From NCBI RefSeq assembly GCF_016921195.1, contig NZ_JAFGYF010000011.1, forward strand, positions 1 to 64,000: a stretch of DNA of 64,000 bases, read 5' to 3'. Shown here piece after piece: positions 47,522 to 58,274 of the stretch (position 1 is the stretch's first letter; each line of letters opens with the position of its first letter). The DNA comes from Cellulosimicrobium cellulans (GTDB lineage Bacteria; Actinomycetota; Actinomycetes; Actinomycetales; Cellulomonadaceae). The notes under the pieces are model-generated. The model saw nothing but the letters and a program-made list of their open reading frames with translations. It was not told the DNA's origin and ran no database searches. The position numbers were made by a program, and so were the translations under genes.

Positions 47522-48511
47522 GTGTCCTCCCCCGTCGACGACCCGTCCGACCTCCTGCCGGCCCATCTCGCGGCACCGTCGTCCTCGCCGTACGTCGATC
47601 TCGACCGTGCGGTCTGGAGCCGCCTGTCGGAGTCGACGCCGCTCCCCCTGACGGACGACGACGTCACCCGCCTGCGCGGGCTCGGTGACCCCATCGACCT
47701 CGCGGAGGTCGACGCCGTCTACCGCCCGCTGTCGCGCCTGCTCAACCTCTACGTGACCGCGACGTCGGGGCTCCACGAGGCGACTTCGACGTTCCTGCGG
47801 GAGGAGACCGGCAACACCCCGTACGTCATCGGGGTCGCGGGGTCGGTCGCCGTGGGCAAGTCCACGACGGCGCGCGTCCTGCGCGAGATGCTCGCCCGCT
47901 GGCCCGAGACGCCGCGCGTGGAGCTCATCACGACCGACGGCTTCCTCTACCCCAACGCCGAGCTCGCGCGCCGTGGCCTCATGGACCGCAAGGGCTTCCC
48001 CGAGTCCTACGACCGCCGCGCGCTCATCCGGTTCCTGTCCCGGGTCAAGGCCGGGCACGCCGAGGTACGGGCGCCCGTGTACGACCACCTCACCTACGAC
48101 ATCGTTCCGGGCGCGGAGGCCGTCGTGCGCAAGCCCGACGTGCTCGTCGTCGAGGGGCTCAACGTCCTCCAGCCGGCCCGGCCGAGCGCGCACGACGAGT
48201 CGACCGTCGCGGTGTCCGACTTCTTCGACTTCTCGATCTACGTCGACGCGCGCACCCGCAACATCCGGCAGTGGTACGTCGACCGGTTCCTCGCGCTGCG
48301 TCGTACGGCGTTCGCGCGACCCGAGTCGTACTTTCGCCGCTACGCCGACCTCACGGACGAGGAGGCGGTCGAGAAGGCGAAGTCGATCTGGGACGCGATC
48401 AACGCCCCGAACCTCGAGCAGAACATCCTGCCGACGCGGGGACGTGCGACGCTCGTCCTCACCAAGGGAGCGGACCACTCGGTCCAGCGGGTCCGCCTGC
48501 GCAAGCTCTGA
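47522..48511 (+). CDS. coaA: Type I pantothenate kinase
   Basis: This 329-residue P-loop kinase starts CoA synthesis by phosphorylating pantothenate. The P-loop is [12 protein letters not shown] (near residue 105), followed by [31 protein letters not shown] and VVEGLNVLQ, all family marks, and the end [11 protein letters not shown] and [21 protein letters not shown]. The GTG start is set by the CAGAAT spacing; a longer upstream frame is low-complexity. Confidence 0.95.
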   Translation: MSSPVDDPSDLLPAHLAAPSSSPYVDLDRAVWSRLSESTPLPLTDDDVTRLRGLGDPIDLAEVDAVYRPLSRLLNLYVTATSGLHEATSTFLREETGNTPYVIGVAGSVAVGKSTTARVLREMLARWPETPRVELITTDGFLYPNAELARRGLMDRKGFPESYDRRALIRFLSRVKAGHAEVRAPVYDHLTYDIVPGAEAVVRKPDVLVVEGLNVLQPARPSAHDESTVAVSDFFDFSIYVDARTRNIRQWYVDRFLALRRTAFARPESYFRRYADLTDEEAVEKAKSIWDAINAPNLEQNILPTRGRATLVLTKGADHSVQRVRLRKL

Positions 48512-48553
48512 GACCGCTCGCGGACCGCCGACCGTCGACCGACGGCCCCCGGT

Positions 48554-49363
48554 TCAGGACGCCCGCGTCGTGCCCGACGACGTCCCGCCCGCGCTCCCGG
48601 ACGGCGTCGTCCCCGGGGCCCCGGACGCCACTCCCCCGTCGACGCCGGTCCCTCGGGCGTCCGCCGCGTCCGCGCTCGTGCCCCGCGACGCCGGGTCACC
48701 GCTCGCCGACGCCTCGGGCACCGGGACCACCGCCGGGAGCTCGCCCCGGCGCCGTGCCCGCATCATGAGCACACGGTCGATGACGAAGCCGGTGGCCACC
48801 CCGAGGACGACGCCGACGACCATCGCGAGGAGCGGCTCGTGGCCCAGCCACTGGGCGGCGACGAGACCGATGAGGACCGAGTACACCGCCCACGTGACGG
48901 CGGCGATCCCCGAGAACGCCATGAAGCGACGGCGCGGGTAGCCGACGGCCCCGGCCGTCATGTTCACCGCGACGCGCCCGACGGGGATGTAGCGCGCGGC
49001 CAGGATGAACGACGCCCCGCGGTGCGCGAGGGCCCGCTCCGCCCACGCCACGGCCTTGCGGCCGCGCGGGGTGCGCAGGATGCGGACGCGGTCGGTGCCG
49101 ATGGCGCGGCCGATCGCGAACGCGATCTGGTCTCCGGTCCACGCCCCGGCCGCGGCCACGAGGAGCACGAGCAGCAGGTTCGGCTCGCCGGTCGCGTGCG
49201 CGGACACGGCGAGCGTGATGACGACGGACTCGCTCGGGATGGGCGGGAAGAACCCGTCGATCGTCGCGAAGCCGAACAGCGCGGGATAGATCCACGCGGA
49301 CGCCGCGAGGGCGAGAATCCAGGTCTCCAGATTCTCCAGGAAGGTCGACACGGCGTCGGGCAA
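48554..49363 (-). CDS. DedA-family membrane protein
   Basis: This 269-residue DedA/SNARE-associated protein has about five hydrophobic segments and the family motifs FATIDGFFPPIPSESVVITLA, GAWTGDQIAFAIGR, FILAARYIPVGRVAVNMTAG and a late FSGIAAVTWAVYSVLIGLV. DedA proteins act in membrane homeostasis, some as lipid flippases. A Ser/Gly/Thr-rich tail of about 55 residues follows the last helix. The start is a TTG at 49363 with GAGGA seven bases upstream; a GTG ten bases inside is an alternative. Confidence 0.85.
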   Translation of the reverse strand: MPDAVSTFLENLETWILALAASAWIYPALFGFATIDGFFPPIPSESVVITLAVSAHATGEPNLLLVLLVAAAGAWTGDQIAFAIGRAIGTDRVRILRTPRGRKAVAWAERALAHRGASFILAARYIPVGRVAVNMTAGAVGYPRRRFMAFSGIAAVTWAVYSVLIGLVAAQWLGHEPLLAMVVGVVLGVATGFVIDRVLMMRARRRGELPAVVPVPEASASGDPASRGTSADAADARGTGVDGGVASGAPGTTPSGSAGGTSSGTTRAS

Positions 49364-49620
49364 CGGCGTCCTCGTTCGTCGGCTGGCGGGGAGGCCAGGC
49401 TGGCGGCGGCGGCAGGTCGGGCGTCCTGCGCCACGACAAGCCTACGGAGCGCGACGACGTCGACCATCAGGGAAACCCCCGGTTCGCCCCTGAGGATTCC
49501 CGCCCGGCAGCGCCGCGCCCGGTGACGAGTCTTCCGTGCCGCGGCCGACGACGCGTCATCCCGACGAACGACATCCGGCGGACCACGGGTACGTCGTGAG
49601 GACCAGGGCCGTCCACCTGC
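49364..49620. other. Gap between dedA and hrpB: no gene seen
   Basis: No credible coding frame is visible in these 257 bases. A TAGGCT on the minus strand at 49439-49444 is the only -10-like hexamer toward dedA, and no matching -35 was found. Confidence 0.4.
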
Positions 49621-52170
49621 TCAGGGGTCGCGCCGGCGCGGCCGTGACGTCCCCCGCAGCGGCTGAGCGGTGCTCGGGTCCTGCGGCCACGCGTGCTTGG
49701 GGTAGCGACCGCGCAGCTCGGCACGCACCTGCGGGTAGCCCTGCACCCAGAACGAGGCCAGGTCCGCCGTGACCGCGGCCGGGCGACCCGCCGGGGAGAG
49801 CAGGTGCAGCAGCACGGGCACGCGACCGTCCGCGACGCGCGGCGTGCTCGCCCAGCCGAACGTCTCCTGGAGCCGGACCGCGAGCACGGGCTGGTCCTGG
49901 TCGTAGCGCACCGCGACGCGCGACCCGCTCGGCACCTCGAGCCGCTCGGGCGCGAGCGCGTCGAGGCGGGCCGCCTCCGGCCACGGCAGCAGGCGGCGCA
50001 GCGCGTCCGCGAGGTCCGGGCGCTCCCCTCGCGCGACGGCGGGGACGTCGGGGCCCAGCCAGTCGTCCAGGCCCTCCAGGAGCGCGTCGTCGCCGACGTC
50101 GGGCCACGGGTCCCCCAGGACGCCGTGCAGGAACCGCAGGCGGTCGCGCAGCCGGACCGCGCCGTCGGACCACGGGAGGCTCGCGAGACCGTCCCGGCAC
50201 AGCCCGTCGCGCACCGCCGTCGCCAGGAGGTCCGCGGGCGGGTCGCGCCACGGCTCGCGCGCGAGCTCGATCGCGCCGAGCGCGGTCACCCGGGCGGCGC
50301 GTACGCGCCCGCCCGACCACTCGGCCACACCGGTCGACCGCAGCTCGGGCGCCGCGGCGGCCCGCGCCGTCTCCTCGTCGACGGGCGCGGCGGACCGCAC
50401 GACGGCGTCCGCCCGGCCCGCCGCGCGATCCACGTCCGCGACCGCGAGCCACGGCGAACCCTGCAGCGGCGACCCCGGCGGCAGTCGTGCGCCGGCGCCC
50501 GAGACCAGGAGGTACGTCTCGCCGCCCGGGCGCAGGCGGGCCAGCCGGTCCGGGTGCGCGAGCGCGACGACGTGCCCGACGGCGGCGTCCTCGGCCGGCC
50601 GGAGGCGCGCGTCCGCGCGCGCTCCCTCGACGGGGACGCCGTCGTCGGCCGCGGCGGCCCGCGCGACGCGCTCGAGCCGGTCCCGCTGCGCGGCCCACGT
50701 TCCCGAGCCGGGACCGCCGCGGCGCAGCGCGCGCAGCGCCGCCGTCAGGTCCGCCCCCGGCACGCGCACCTCCTCCGACAGCAGCGCCACGACCTCCGCG
50801 GCGAGACGCGCGCCGACCTCGGGGACGGCGTCGAGCAGCGCCCGTGCGCGGCGCGGGTCGGCCGGGACGGCGGCGATCCGGCGTCCGAGCGGTGTCACCC
50901 CGTCCGCCCCGACCGCCCCCAGCCCGTGCAGCACGTCGCGCGCCGCGGCCCAGGAGGCCGCCGGCGGTGGGTCCAGCAGCGCGAGCCCCACCGCGTCCGG
51001 ACTTCCCCAGCACGCCAGCTCGAGCGCGAACCCGGTGAGGTCCGCCGTGCGGATCTCCGGCTCCGGGTGTCGCGCGAGCCGCGCGTGGTCGCCCTCCGAC
51101 CAGCACCGGTACACCGCCCCCGGGCCCTCGCGCCCGGCCCGGCCCGCACGCTGCTCGGCGCCCGCCCGGCTCACCGCGACGGTCACGAGGCCGGGGAGTC
51201 CCCGGCGCACGTCCGTGCGCGGCTCGCGCGCGAGCCCGGCGTCCACGACGACCCGCACGCCCGGCACGGTGAGCGACGACTCCGCGACCGCCGTCGAGAC
51301 CACGACCCGCCGCCGCGGCCCCGGCTCGAGCGCCCGGTCCTGCTCCCGCGGCGACAGGCGGCCGTGCAGCGGACGCACCTCGACGTCCGACAGCCCCCGG
51401 ACGAGAAGGCTCGACACCGTGTCCACCTCGCGCGCGCCCGGGACGAACACGAGGACGTCGCCCGTCCGCTCGCGCAGCGCGCGGTGCGTGGTGGCGACCA
51501 CGTGCTCGAGCAGCGCGGGCGACGTCCCCCGGGCATCCGTGCGAGGGCCGCGCCCGGGGCACCAGACGACGTCGACCGGGTGGAGCCCGCCCTCGACGGC
51601 GACGACGGGCACAGCACGTGACCCCGTGCCGAGCGCCTCCGCCGTCCGCCCGGCCTCGACGGTCGCGGACATCGCCACGAGCGCGAGGTCGTCGCGCAGG
51701 TTCTCGCGCACGTCCGCCAGGAGCGCGAGCGCGAGGTCGTCCTCGAGGTGGCGCTCGTGCACCTCGTCGAGCACGACGGCCGCCACGCCCGGCAGCTCGG
51801 GGTCGCGCTGGAGCCGGCGCACGAGCGTGCCCGTCGTGACGACCTCGACGCGGGTGCGTCCTGACGTCCGCGACTCGCCCCGCACGGTGTAGCCGACGGT
51901 CCCGCCCAGGTCCTCGCCGAGCAGCGTCGCGAGCCGACGCGCCGCCGCCCGCGCCGCGAGCCTCCGCGGCTGGGTCACGACGACGCGGCTGTCCTGGGCG
52001 ACGTCCAGGGCCACGGCGAGGGCCGGCGGCACGAGCGTCGTCTTGCCCGTGCCGGGAGGCGCCTGCACGACGACGGCCCCCTCCGCGTGCACGGCGGCGA
52101 CCACCTCCGCGAGGTGGTGCCCCACCGGGAGGTCGGGCGGCGCGGCGAGCAGTCGGGTGAGCGGGTCCAC
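49621..52170 (-). CDS. hrpB: ATP-dependent helicase HrpB
   Basis: This 849-residue DEAH-type helicase has the P-loop APPGTGKTT (near residue 40), TQPRRLAAR, the Walker B variant DEVHER, SATVEA, VFVPGAREV in the second RecA domain and TAVAESSLTVPGVRVVVDAG. The C-terminal HrpB domain follows (GYPQVRAELRGRYPKHAWPQDP). HrpB proteins are superfamily 2 helicases of poorly known substrate. The GTG at 52170 lies six bases after GACACT. Confidence 0.94.
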   Translation of the reverse strand: MDPLTRLLAAPPDLPVGHHLAEVVAAVHAEGAVVVQAPPGTGKTTLVPPALAVALDVAQDSRVVVTQPRRLAARAAARRLATLLGEDLGGTVGYTVRGESRTSGRTRVEVVTTGTLVRRLQRDPELPGVAAVVLDEVHERHLEDDLALALLADVRENLRDDLALVAMSATVEAGRTAEALGTGSRAVPVVAVEGGLHPVDVVWCPGRGPRTDARGTSPALLEHVVATTHRALRERTGDVLVFVPGAREVDTVSSLLVRGLSDVEVRPLHGRLSPREQDRALEPGPRRRVVVSTAVAESSLTVPGVRVVVDAGLAREPRTDVRRGLPGLVTVAVSRAGAEQRAGRAGREGPGAVYRCWSEGDHARLARHPEPEIRTADLTGFALELACWGSPDAVGLALLDPPPAASWAAARDVLHGLGAVGADGVTPLGRRIAAVPADPRRARALLDAVPEVGARLAAEVVALLSEEVRVPGADLTAALRALRRGGPGSGTWAAQRDRLERVARAAAADDGVPVEGARADARLRPAEDAAVGHVVALAHPDRLARLRPGGETYLLVSGAGARLPPGSPLQGSPWLAVADVDRAAGRADAVVRSAAPVDEETARAAAAPELRSTGVAEWSGGRVRAARVTALGAIELAREPWRDPPADLLATAVRDGLCRDGLASLPWSDGAVRLRDRLRFLHGVLGDPWPDVGDDALLEGLDDWLGPDVPAVARGERPDLADALRRLLPWPEAARLDALAPERLEVPSGSRVAVRYDQDQPVLAVRLQETFGWASTPRVADGRVPVLLHLLSPAGRPAAVTADLASFWVQGYPQVRAELRGRYPKHAWPQDPSTAQPLRGTSRPRRRDP

Positions 52171-52186
52171 CCCCGTAGTGTCGCGG

Positions 52187-52828
52187 CTAGCGCGGGCCGC
52201 CCGGGAGCCGCGCGACCCCGAGCGTGGACGAGAGCGTGCGCAGGTCGGCCGCGTCGACGTAGAGCTCGCCGCGCAGGTGGTCGGTCTCGTGCTGGACGAT
52301 GCGGGCCGGCCAACCGGTCAGCACGTCGTCGAACGCCTCGCCCGTCTCGTCCTGCCCGGTGAGGCGCACCGAGCGGGCGCGCGTCCGCTCGGCCTGCCAG
52401 CCGTGCACGGAGAGGCAGCCCTCGAAGAACGTCCTCGTGTCCTCGCCGACGACCTCGTACCGGGGGTTGACGAGCACCCGGAAGGCGAGCGGCGGGCGCT
52501 CGCGCTCGTCGTCGGCGTCGGGGACGCCCGGGTCCTCGACGACGGCGACCGCCAGGCCGATCCCGACCTGCGGCGCCGCGAGCCCCACCCCGGGTGCCGC
52601 GTGCATCGTCGCGCGCATCGCGTCGAGGAAGCGCGGCAGCACGTCGCCGAGCTGCCCGGCGTAGGGCACGGCCGGCGTGCGCAGCACGGGGTGGCCGGCC
52701 TGGACGATCGGCAGCACGCCGTCGTCGTACGTGTCGAGGAGCGCGAGCACGTGCTCGCGCAGCGCCTCGTCGACCCCCTGCCGCACGCCCGCCCCCTGTC
52801 GCCCCGCCGTCCGTCCCGTCGCGCTCAC
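52187..52828 (-). CDS. def: Peptide deformylase
   Basis: This 213-residue PDF removes the formyl group from new proteins. The three metal motifs are present: [16 protein letters not shown] (Cys ligand) and QHETDHL (HExxH). An N-terminal extension of about 40 residues precedes [13 protein letters not shown]. The GTG overlaps the glmM stop (GTGA), but a later start near the alpha-helix DEALREHVL cannot be excluded. It is coupled to glmM. Confidence 0.93.
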   Translation of the reverse strand: MSATGRTAGRQGAGVRQGVDEALREHVLALLDTYDDGVLPIVQAGHPVLRTPAVPYAGQLGDVLPRFLDAMRATMHAAPGVGLAAPQVGIGLAVAVVEDPGVPDADDERERPPLAFRVLVNPRYEVVGEDTRTFFEGCLSVHGWQAERTRARSVRLTGQDETGEAFDDVLTGWPARIVQHETDHLRGELYVDAADLRTLSSTLGVARLPGGPR

Positions 52829-54186
52829 AGCGCCAGCCGGTCCCGCACGACGCCTGCGAGCCGTGCGGCGACCGCGTCGGCCTGCTGCTGCGTCGCGGCC
52901 TCCACCATGACACGCACGAGCGGTTCGGTGCCCGACGGGCGCAGCAGCACGCGGCCCGTCTCGCCGAGGGTCCGCTCCGCCTCGGCGACGGCGGCGAGCA
53001 GCGCCTCGTCGCTCGACGCGCGCGCCTTGTCCACGCCGGAGACGTTGAGGAGCGTCTGCGGGAGGCGCTGCACGACGCTCGCCAGGTCGGCGAGCTTCTG
53101 GCCCGTCGCCCGGACGCGTGCCGCGAGCTGGAGGGCCGTGAGCACGCCGTCCCCGGTGGTCGCGTAGCGCGACAGCACGATGTGCCCCGACTGCTCGCCC
53201 CCGAGCCCGTACCCGTGGGCCCGCATCTCCTCGAGGACGTACCGGTCGCCGACCGCCGTCTGGACGGTGGTGATGCCCGCGTCGCGCATCGCGAGCAGGA
53301 GGCCGAGGTTGCTCATGACCGTCACGACGAGCGTGTCGTGCGGGAGCTCGCCCTCGTCCTTGAGCGCGAGCGCGAGGACACCCATGATCTGGTCGCCGTC
53401 GACGACGGTACCGCCGTGGTCGACCGCGATGCAGCGGTCGGCGTCGCCGTCGAACGCGACGCCGAAGTCCGCCTCGGACGCCACGACGACGGCCTGGAGC
53501 TGCTCCGGATGGTTCGAGCCGCACGCGGCGTTGATGTTGCGGCCGTCGGGGCTCGCGTTGATGACCACGACGTCCGCGCCGGCCGCACGCAGCGCCGCGG
53601 GGCCGACGTCGCTCGCCGCGCCGTTCGCGCAGTCGACCGCGATGCGCAGGCCGGCGAGCGGCTTGTGGTCCTCGTCGGCCCCGATGCTCGCCATGAGGTG
53701 CTCGACGTAGGCGCCGCCCGCGCGACCACGGTCGGGCGAGATGCGTCCGACCGCACCGTGCGTCGGCCGCTGCCACTCCTGCCCGAGCAGGCTCTCGATC
53801 CGGTCCTCGACCGCGTCGTCGAGCTTGACCCCGCCGCGCGCGAGGAACTTGATCCCGTTGTCCTGCATCGGGTTGTGCGACGCGGAGATCACGACGCCGA
53901 AGTCGACGTCCATGGTGCTCGCCAGGTACGCGACGGCCGGCGTCGGCAGCACGCCCACGTCCTTCACGTCGACGCCCGCGCTCGCGAGCCCGGCGATGAG
54001 CGCCGCGCCCAGGAACTCGCCCGACACCCGCGTGTCCCGCCCCACGACCGCGCGCGGGCGGTGTCCCTCCTCCTGGCCGCTCGCGAGCACCCGCGCCGCC
54101 GCGACGCCGAGGTCGAGCGCGAGCTCGCCCGTCACGTTGCCGTTCGCCAGCCCGCGCACCCCGTCGGTGCCGAAAAGCCGTCCCAT
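52825..54186 (-). CDS. glmM: Phosphoglucosamine mutase
   Basis: This 453-residue enzyme converts glucosamine 6-phosphate to glucosamine 1-phosphate. The opening is LFGTDGVRG, the phosphoserine loop is [15 protein letters not shown] (active Ser near residue 103), the metal loop FDGDADRC, the sugar loop GEQSGHI, and the end [15 protein letters not shown]. The ATG has GGAAGGA eight bases upstream. A strong terminator separates it from rpsI, so it has its own promoter, probably in 54187-54280. Confidence 0.97.
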   Translation of the reverse strand: MGRLFGTDGVRGLANGNVTGELALDLGVAAARVLASGQEEGHRPRAVVGRDTRVSGEFLGAALIAGLASAGVDVKDVGVLPTPAVAYLASTMDVDFGVVISASHNPMQDNGIKFLARGGVKLDDAVEDRIESLLGQEWQRPTHGAVGRISPDRGRAGGAYVEHLMASIGADEDHKPLAGLRIAVDCANGAASDVGPAALRAAGADVVVINASPDGRNINAACGSNHPEQLQAVVVASEADFGVAFDGDADRCIAVDHGGTVVDGDQIMGVLALALKDEGELPHDTLVVTVMSNLGLLLAMRDAGITTVQTAVGDRYVLEEMRAHGYGLGGEQSGHIVLSRYATTGDGVLTALQLAARVRATGQKLADLASVVQRLPQTLLNVSGVDKARASSDEALLAAVAEAERTLGETGRVLLRPSGTEPLVRVMVEAATQQQADAVAARLAGVVRDRLAL

Positions 54187-54280
54187 GGAAAGTCCTTCCT
54201 CGACCGGCCGTACGTCGACCGTACGACCGCCTGCCCCCGCCCGCCGTCGGCGAGCCTTGGTCACCGCTCCTCACAAACGC

Positions 54281-54317
54281 CGTCGGCCCCGGTGGACCAG
54301 GTCCACCGGGGCCGACG
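54281..54317. terminator. Terminator hairpin after rpsI
   Basis: A perfect 17-bp stem (54281-54297 with 54301-54317) with loop CAG, 16 bases past the rpsI stop (minus strand). Confidence 0.88.
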
Positions 54318-54332
54318 AGCGCACGGCGCGGA

Positions 54333-54821
54333 TCAGCGCTTGGAGTACTGCGGTGCCTTACGGGCCTTCTTGAGACCGGCCTTCTTGCGCTCGACGACGC
54401 GGGCGTCGCGAGTGAGGAAGCCGGCCTTCTTCAGCGCGGGGCGGTTGTGCTCGGCGTCGATCGCGTTGAGCGCACGCGCGATGCCGAGGCGCAGCGCACC
54501 GGCCTGGCCGGAGGTGCCGCCGCCGCTGATGCGGGCGACGACGTCGAAGCGACCCTCGACGTCGACCAGCTTCAGCGGGGAGTTCACGAGCTGCTGGTGA
54601 ACCTTGTTCGGGAAGTAGTCCTCGAGCGAGCGCCCGTTGATCTTCCACTGCCCGGTCCCGGGGACGAGGCGCACGCGCGCCACGGCCTCCTTGCGGCGGC
54701 CCAGGGCCTGGCCGGGGGCGGTGATGCTCTGGCCGCGGCCCGTGGGGGCCGCGGACTCGGAGGTGTAGGTGCTGGGCGTCTCGTCGCCCAGGGTGTCGGT
54801 GTCGACGGTGGTCTCGGCCAC
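54333..54821 (-). CDS. rpsI: 30S ribosomal protein S9
   Basis: This 162-residue S9 has [44 protein letters not shown] and the tail [14 protein letters not shown], whose last residues reach the P-site tRNA. An N-terminal acidic/Thr/Ser-rich extension of about 35 residues is common in actinobacteria. The GTG has GAGG nine bases upstream. It follows rplM in one operon. Confidence 0.97.
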   Translation of the reverse strand: MAETTVDTDTLGDETPSTYTSESAAPTGRGQSITAPGQALGRRKEAVARVRLVPGTGQWKINGRSLEDYFPNKVHQQLVNSPLKLVDVEGRFDVVARISGGGTSGQAGALRLGIARALNAIDAEHNRPALKKAGFLTRDARVVERKKAGLKKARKAPQYSKR

Positions 54822-54866
54822 GGGTGGTGTCCTCGCGTCTCTCTGTGCGCTACGCCTGGGCGGCGA

Positions 54867-55310
54867 TTACTGCGCGACCTGGGTGATCTCGAACGGCTTC
54901 GGCTGCTGCGCGGCGTGCGGGTGCTCGGCACCCGCGTAGACCTTGAGCTTGCCGAACTGGGCGCGACCGAGGGTGGTCTTGGGGAGCATGCCGCGCACGG
55001 CCTTCTCCACAGCACGCTCGGGGTGCTTGTCGAGCAGGTCGCCGTAGGCGACGGCACGCAGACCACCCGGGTAGCCGGAGTGGTTGTAGGCCATCTTCTG
55101 CTCGCGCTTGTTGCCGCTCAGGGCGACCTTGCCGGCGTTGATGACGATGACGAAGTCACCGCCGTCGACGTGCGGAGCGAAGGTCGGCTTGTGCTTGCCG
55201 CGCAGCAGGGTGGCCACGTGGCTGGCCAGGCGGCCCAGGACGACGTCGGTCGCGTCGATGACGTACCAGTCGCGCTGGACGTCGCCGGGCTTCGGGGTGT
55301 ACGTACGCAC
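54867..55310 (-). CDS. rplM: 50S ribosomal protein L13
   Basis: This 147-residue L13 opens [19 protein letters not shown] and has [29 protein letters not shown] and [23 protein letters not shown]. The GTG at 55310 has GAAGG 8-9 bases upstream. The leader of about 150 bases upstream (55311-55480) contains CGACACGGGTGTCG (55440-55453), a small hairpin; no known leader motif was recognised. Confidence 0.97.
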   Translation of the reverse strand: MRTYTPKPGDVQRDWYVIDATDVVLGRLASHVATLLRGKHKPTFAPHVDGGDFVIVINAGKVALSGNKREQKMAYNHSGYPGGLRAVAYGDLLDKHPERAVEKAVRGMLPKTTLGRAQFGKLKVYAGAEHPHAAQQPKPFEITQVAQ

Positions 55311-55480
55311 GGTCGTAGCCTTCGTTTCTGTCTCAGAATGTCATCTTCGGTCGCTGAAGCGTGCGGCCGAGAGGGCAGGTCGTTGCGCGGCGGGCTCGGT
55401 CGGCACCCGCTCCTTGGCCGGCAGCGAGTGGGCGCGCTAGCGACACGGGTGTCGTGAGATGAGCACAACGACTCAACAGA

Positions 55481-56425
55481 CTACCCGCGCGGCAGGCCAC
55501 CGGTCAAAGCGGCGGGGCTGGTGGGCAGGCCGGTGGCCGGGCGCTCGGCCACGCACGTCGCGCACCGCGTCGAGCGCGGGACGTGCACGCAGTCCGGGCA
55601 GTACAGGCGCAGCGTCCGACAGCTCGGGTCGGCGCAGTTCTCGTACTTCGCCGTCGCCGCCCCGCACCCCGTGCACGCGCCGAGCGGCGTCGACCCCGGG
55701 CCGAGATCGACGTGCATGCGCTCGTCGAACACGTAGAGCGAGCCCTCCCACAGCCCCTGCGAGCCGAACACCTCGCCGTACCGCACGACGCCGCCGTCGA
55801 GCTGGTACACCTCCTCGAAGCCGCGAGCGGTCAGGAGCGCGGACAGCACCTCGCACCGCACGCCCCCGGTGCAGTAGGTGACGACCGGGCGCTGCTTGAG
55901 GTCGTCGTAGCGACCCGAGTCGATCTGGGCGACGAAGTCGCGCGTCGTGGCGACGTCCGGGACGACCGCTCCGCGGAACCTCCCGATCGCCGCCTCGAAC
56001 GCGTTGCGGCCGTCGAACATCACGACGTCGTCGCCGCGCTCCGCCACGAGGTCGTGCAGGGCCTGCGGGCTGAGCCGCACCCCGCCCCCCACGACGCCGT
56101 GCTCGTCGACCCGGACCTCGTCGGGGACGCCGAACGCCACGAGCTCGGGGCGCACCTTGACGGACAGGCGGGGGAAGTCCCGACCCGTGCCGTCGGACCA
56201 CTTGACGTCGATGTCCTCGAAGCCGGGGTACTGCCGGGTCGTCTTCACGTACTGCTTGAGGTCCTCGACCGTCCCGCCCAGCGTCGCGTTGATCCCGTGC
56301 TCCGCGACGATCACGCGCCCCGTGAGGTTCCACCGCTCCCCCAGCGCCCGCTGCCAGAGCTGCACCGCGCGCGGGTCGGGCAGCGGCGTGAAGGCGTAGA
56401 AGAGCACGATCTTGTGGACGGCCAT
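55481..56425 (-). CDS. trhO: tRNA uridine-34 hydroxylase TrhO (rhodanese-like)
   Basis: This 314-residue UPF0176/YceA-type protein has an N-terminal acylphosphatase-like part ([26 protein letters not shown]), a rhodanese domain with the catalytic cysteine in [15 protein letters not shown], and a C-terminal Cys-rich tail (CTGCG, NCADPSC, YCPDC, RCATC) that probably binds zinc. TrhO proteins add the hydroxyl for 5-hydroxyuridine at U34. The ATG at 56425 is chosen over a GTG six bases upstream because TATCCT ends seven bases before it. Confidence 0.92.
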   Translation of the reverse strand: MAVHKIVLFYAFTPLPDPRAVQLWQRALGERWNLTGRVIVAEHGINATLGGTVEDLKQYVKTTRQYPGFEDIDVKWSDGTGRDFPRLSVKVRPELVAFGVPDEVRVDEHGVVGGGVRLSPQALHDLVAERGDDVVMFDGRNAFEAAIGRFRGAVVPDVATTRDFVAQIDSGRYDDLKQRPVVTYCTGGVRCEVLSALLTARGFEEVYQLDGGVVRYGEVFGSQGLWEGSLYVFDERMHVDLGPGSTPLGACTGCGAATAKYENCADPSCRTLRLYCPDCVHVPRSTRCATCVAERPATGLPTSPAALTGGLPRG

Positions 56426-56432
56426 GCCCACC

Positions 56433-56438
56433 AGGATA
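56433..56438 (-). promoter_or_regulatory. TATCCT -10 box for trhO
   Basis: TATCCT on the minus strand, seven bases from the ATG at 56425; leaderless arrangement. Confidence 0.55.
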
Positions 56439-56470
56439 GGGACGGCGCGCCCCGCCCCGGGACGCGGCGG

Positions 56471-58174
56471 CTACCGCGCCCGCTGCACGCGCTCGACGTC
56501 CCAGACCGGCTCCGGCGCCTCGACGACCTCCCCGTCGCTGCGGAACACCAGGTAGCGGTCGAACCCGCGCGCGAACCACCGGTCGTGCGTCACCGCGAGC
56601 ACCGTGCCCTGGAACGCCGCGAGACCGGCCTCGAGCGCCTCGGCCGAGTGCAGGTCGAGGTTGTCCGTCGGCTCGTCGAGCAGCAGGAGCGTCGCGCCGT
56701 CGAGCTCGAGCAGGAGGATCTGGAACCGCGCCTGCTGCCCTCCCGAGAGGGTCTCGAAGCGCTGCTCCGCCTGACCGACGAGCTCGTACCGGTCGAGTGC
56801 GCGGCTCGCGCCCTCGCGGCCCATCCCGGCCCGGTGCCCGTCGCCGCGGTGGAGGATCTCCAGGAGGGTCCTCCCGCGCAGCTCCGGGTGGTCGTGGTTC
56901 TGGGCGAACCAGCCCGGCCGCACGCGCGAGCCGAGCACCGCCCGACCGGTGTGCGCCACGGGGTCGGGCCGGACGCCGTCGGACGTCGCGGGGTCGGGCA
57001 CCACCCCGGGCTCGGGGTCGCTCCCACCGGCGGCGAGGAGCCGCAGGAAGTGCGACTTGCCCGACCCGTTGGAGCCCAGCACCGCGACGCGCTCCCCGAA
57101 GAACACCTCGAGGTCGAACGGCTTCATGAGCCCCGTGAGCTCGAGCCCCTGGCACGTCACGGCCCGCTTCGCCGTGCGCCCGCCCGCGAGCCGCACGGTC
57201 ACCCGCTGCTCGCGCGCGAGCACCTCCGGGGGGCCGGCCTCCTCGAACTTGCGCAGGCGCGTCTTCGCCGCCTGGTACCGGCTCGCGAGCCCGTCGTTGT
57301 AGGCGGCCTTGGTCTTGAGCGTCTGCACGAGCTCGCGCAGCTTGGCGTGCTCCTCGTCCCACCGCCGCGCGAGCTCCGCCAGGCGCTCCCGCCGGTCGGC
57401 GCGCGCCTGCGCGTAGGTCGCGAACCCGCCGCCGTGCACCCAGACCGTCCCGCCGCCCGGCGTCGGCTCGATCGTCGCGACCTGCGTCGCCGTGCGGGAC
57501 AACAGCTCGCGGTCGTGCGAGACGTAGAGGACTGTCTTGGGCGACGCCACGAGCCGCTCCTCGAGCCAGCGCTTGGTCGGCACGTCGAGGTGGTTGTCCG
57601 GCTCGTCGAGCAGCAGCACCTCCTCCGGACCGCGCAGCAGCGCCGTCAGGGCCAGGCGCTTCTGCTCCCCGCCGGACAGCGTGCGCACGTCGCGCCACTG
57701 CGCCTTCTCGAACGGGACGGACAGGACCTCGTCGGTCACCTCGTCCCACGCCGTCTCGGCCTCGTAGCCCCCGACGTCGGCCCAGTCGACGAGCGCCTGC
57801 GCGTACCGGAGCTGGGCCGGCTCGTCGTCGACCGTCATGATGTCGTGCTCGGCCGCGGCGAGCTCGAGCGCCGCCTCCTTGACCGCGGCCGGCGCGAGCT
57901 CGACGAGCAGGTCGCGCACCGTGCGGTCGTCGTCGATGCGCCCCACGTCCTGCCGCATGACGCCGAGGCCGCCGCTGCGCACGACCGCCCCGCCGTGCGG
58001 CGCGACGTCGCCCGTGACGATGCGCAGCAGCGTCGACTTGCCGACGCCGTTCGGCCCGACGAGCGCGACCCGCGCGCCGTCCGCGACGCGCAGGCTCACG
58101 CCGTCGAGGAGCGTGCGCCCGTCGGGCAGGTGATACGTGACGTCGCTGAGGTCGAGGTGTCCCACGGGGTCCAT
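56471..58174 (-). CDS. ABC-F family ATP-binding protein
   Basis: This 567-residue protein is two NBDs with no membrane part. First NBD: VGPNGVGKSTLLRI, LSGGEQKRLALTALLRG, LLLDEPDNHLD, YVSHDRELL. A charged linker (about residues 235-310) follows. Second NBD: LGSNGSGKSHFLRLL (His after the P-loop Ser), LSGGQQARFQILLLEL, LLLDEPTDNLD, AVTHDRWF. ABC-F proteins act on ribosomes to relieve stalls or protect from antibiotics; the exact role is unknown. Confidence 0.9.
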   Translation of the reverse strand: MDPVGHLDLSDVTYHLPDGRTLLDGVSLRVADGARVALVGPNGVGKSTLLRIVTGDVAPHGGAVVRSGGLGVMRQDVGRIDDDRTVRDLLVELAPAAVKEAALELAAAEHDIMTVDDEPAQLRYAQALVDWADVGGYEAETAWDEVTDEVLSVPFEKAQWRDVRTLSGGEQKRLALTALLRGPEEVLLLDEPDNHLDVPTKRWLEERLVASPKTVLYVSHDRELLSRTATQVATIEPTPGGGTVWVHGGGFATYAQARADRRERLAELARRWDEEHAKLRELVQTLKTKAAYNDGLASRYQAAKTRLRKFEEAGPPEVLAREQRVTVRLAGGRTAKRAVTCQGLELTGLMKPFDLEVFFGERVAVLGSNGSGKSHFLRLLAAGGSDPEPGVVPDPATSDGVRPDPVAHTGRAVLGSRVRPGWFAQNHDHPELRGRTLLEILHRGDGHRAGMGREGASRALDRYELVGQAEQRFETLSGGQQARFQILLLELDGATLLLLDEPTDNLDLHSAEALEAGLAAFQGTVLAVTHDRWFARGFDRYLVFRSDGEVVEAPEPVWDVERVQRAR

Positions 58175-58274
58175 GGTCCCCCGGGAGCGCCGCCCGGGTC
58201 ACGCGCTTTGCACGACGACCCGCCCTGCCCGACGGCGCACGGTCCGGGAAGCCGGAGCGCGCCCGCGCGAGGGC

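Noticed and set aside
44358-47576. Minus-strand frame of over 1,000 codons across glmS
   Set aside because: It overlaps glmS in another frame and has no recognisable domain; glmS motifs lie in the chosen frame.
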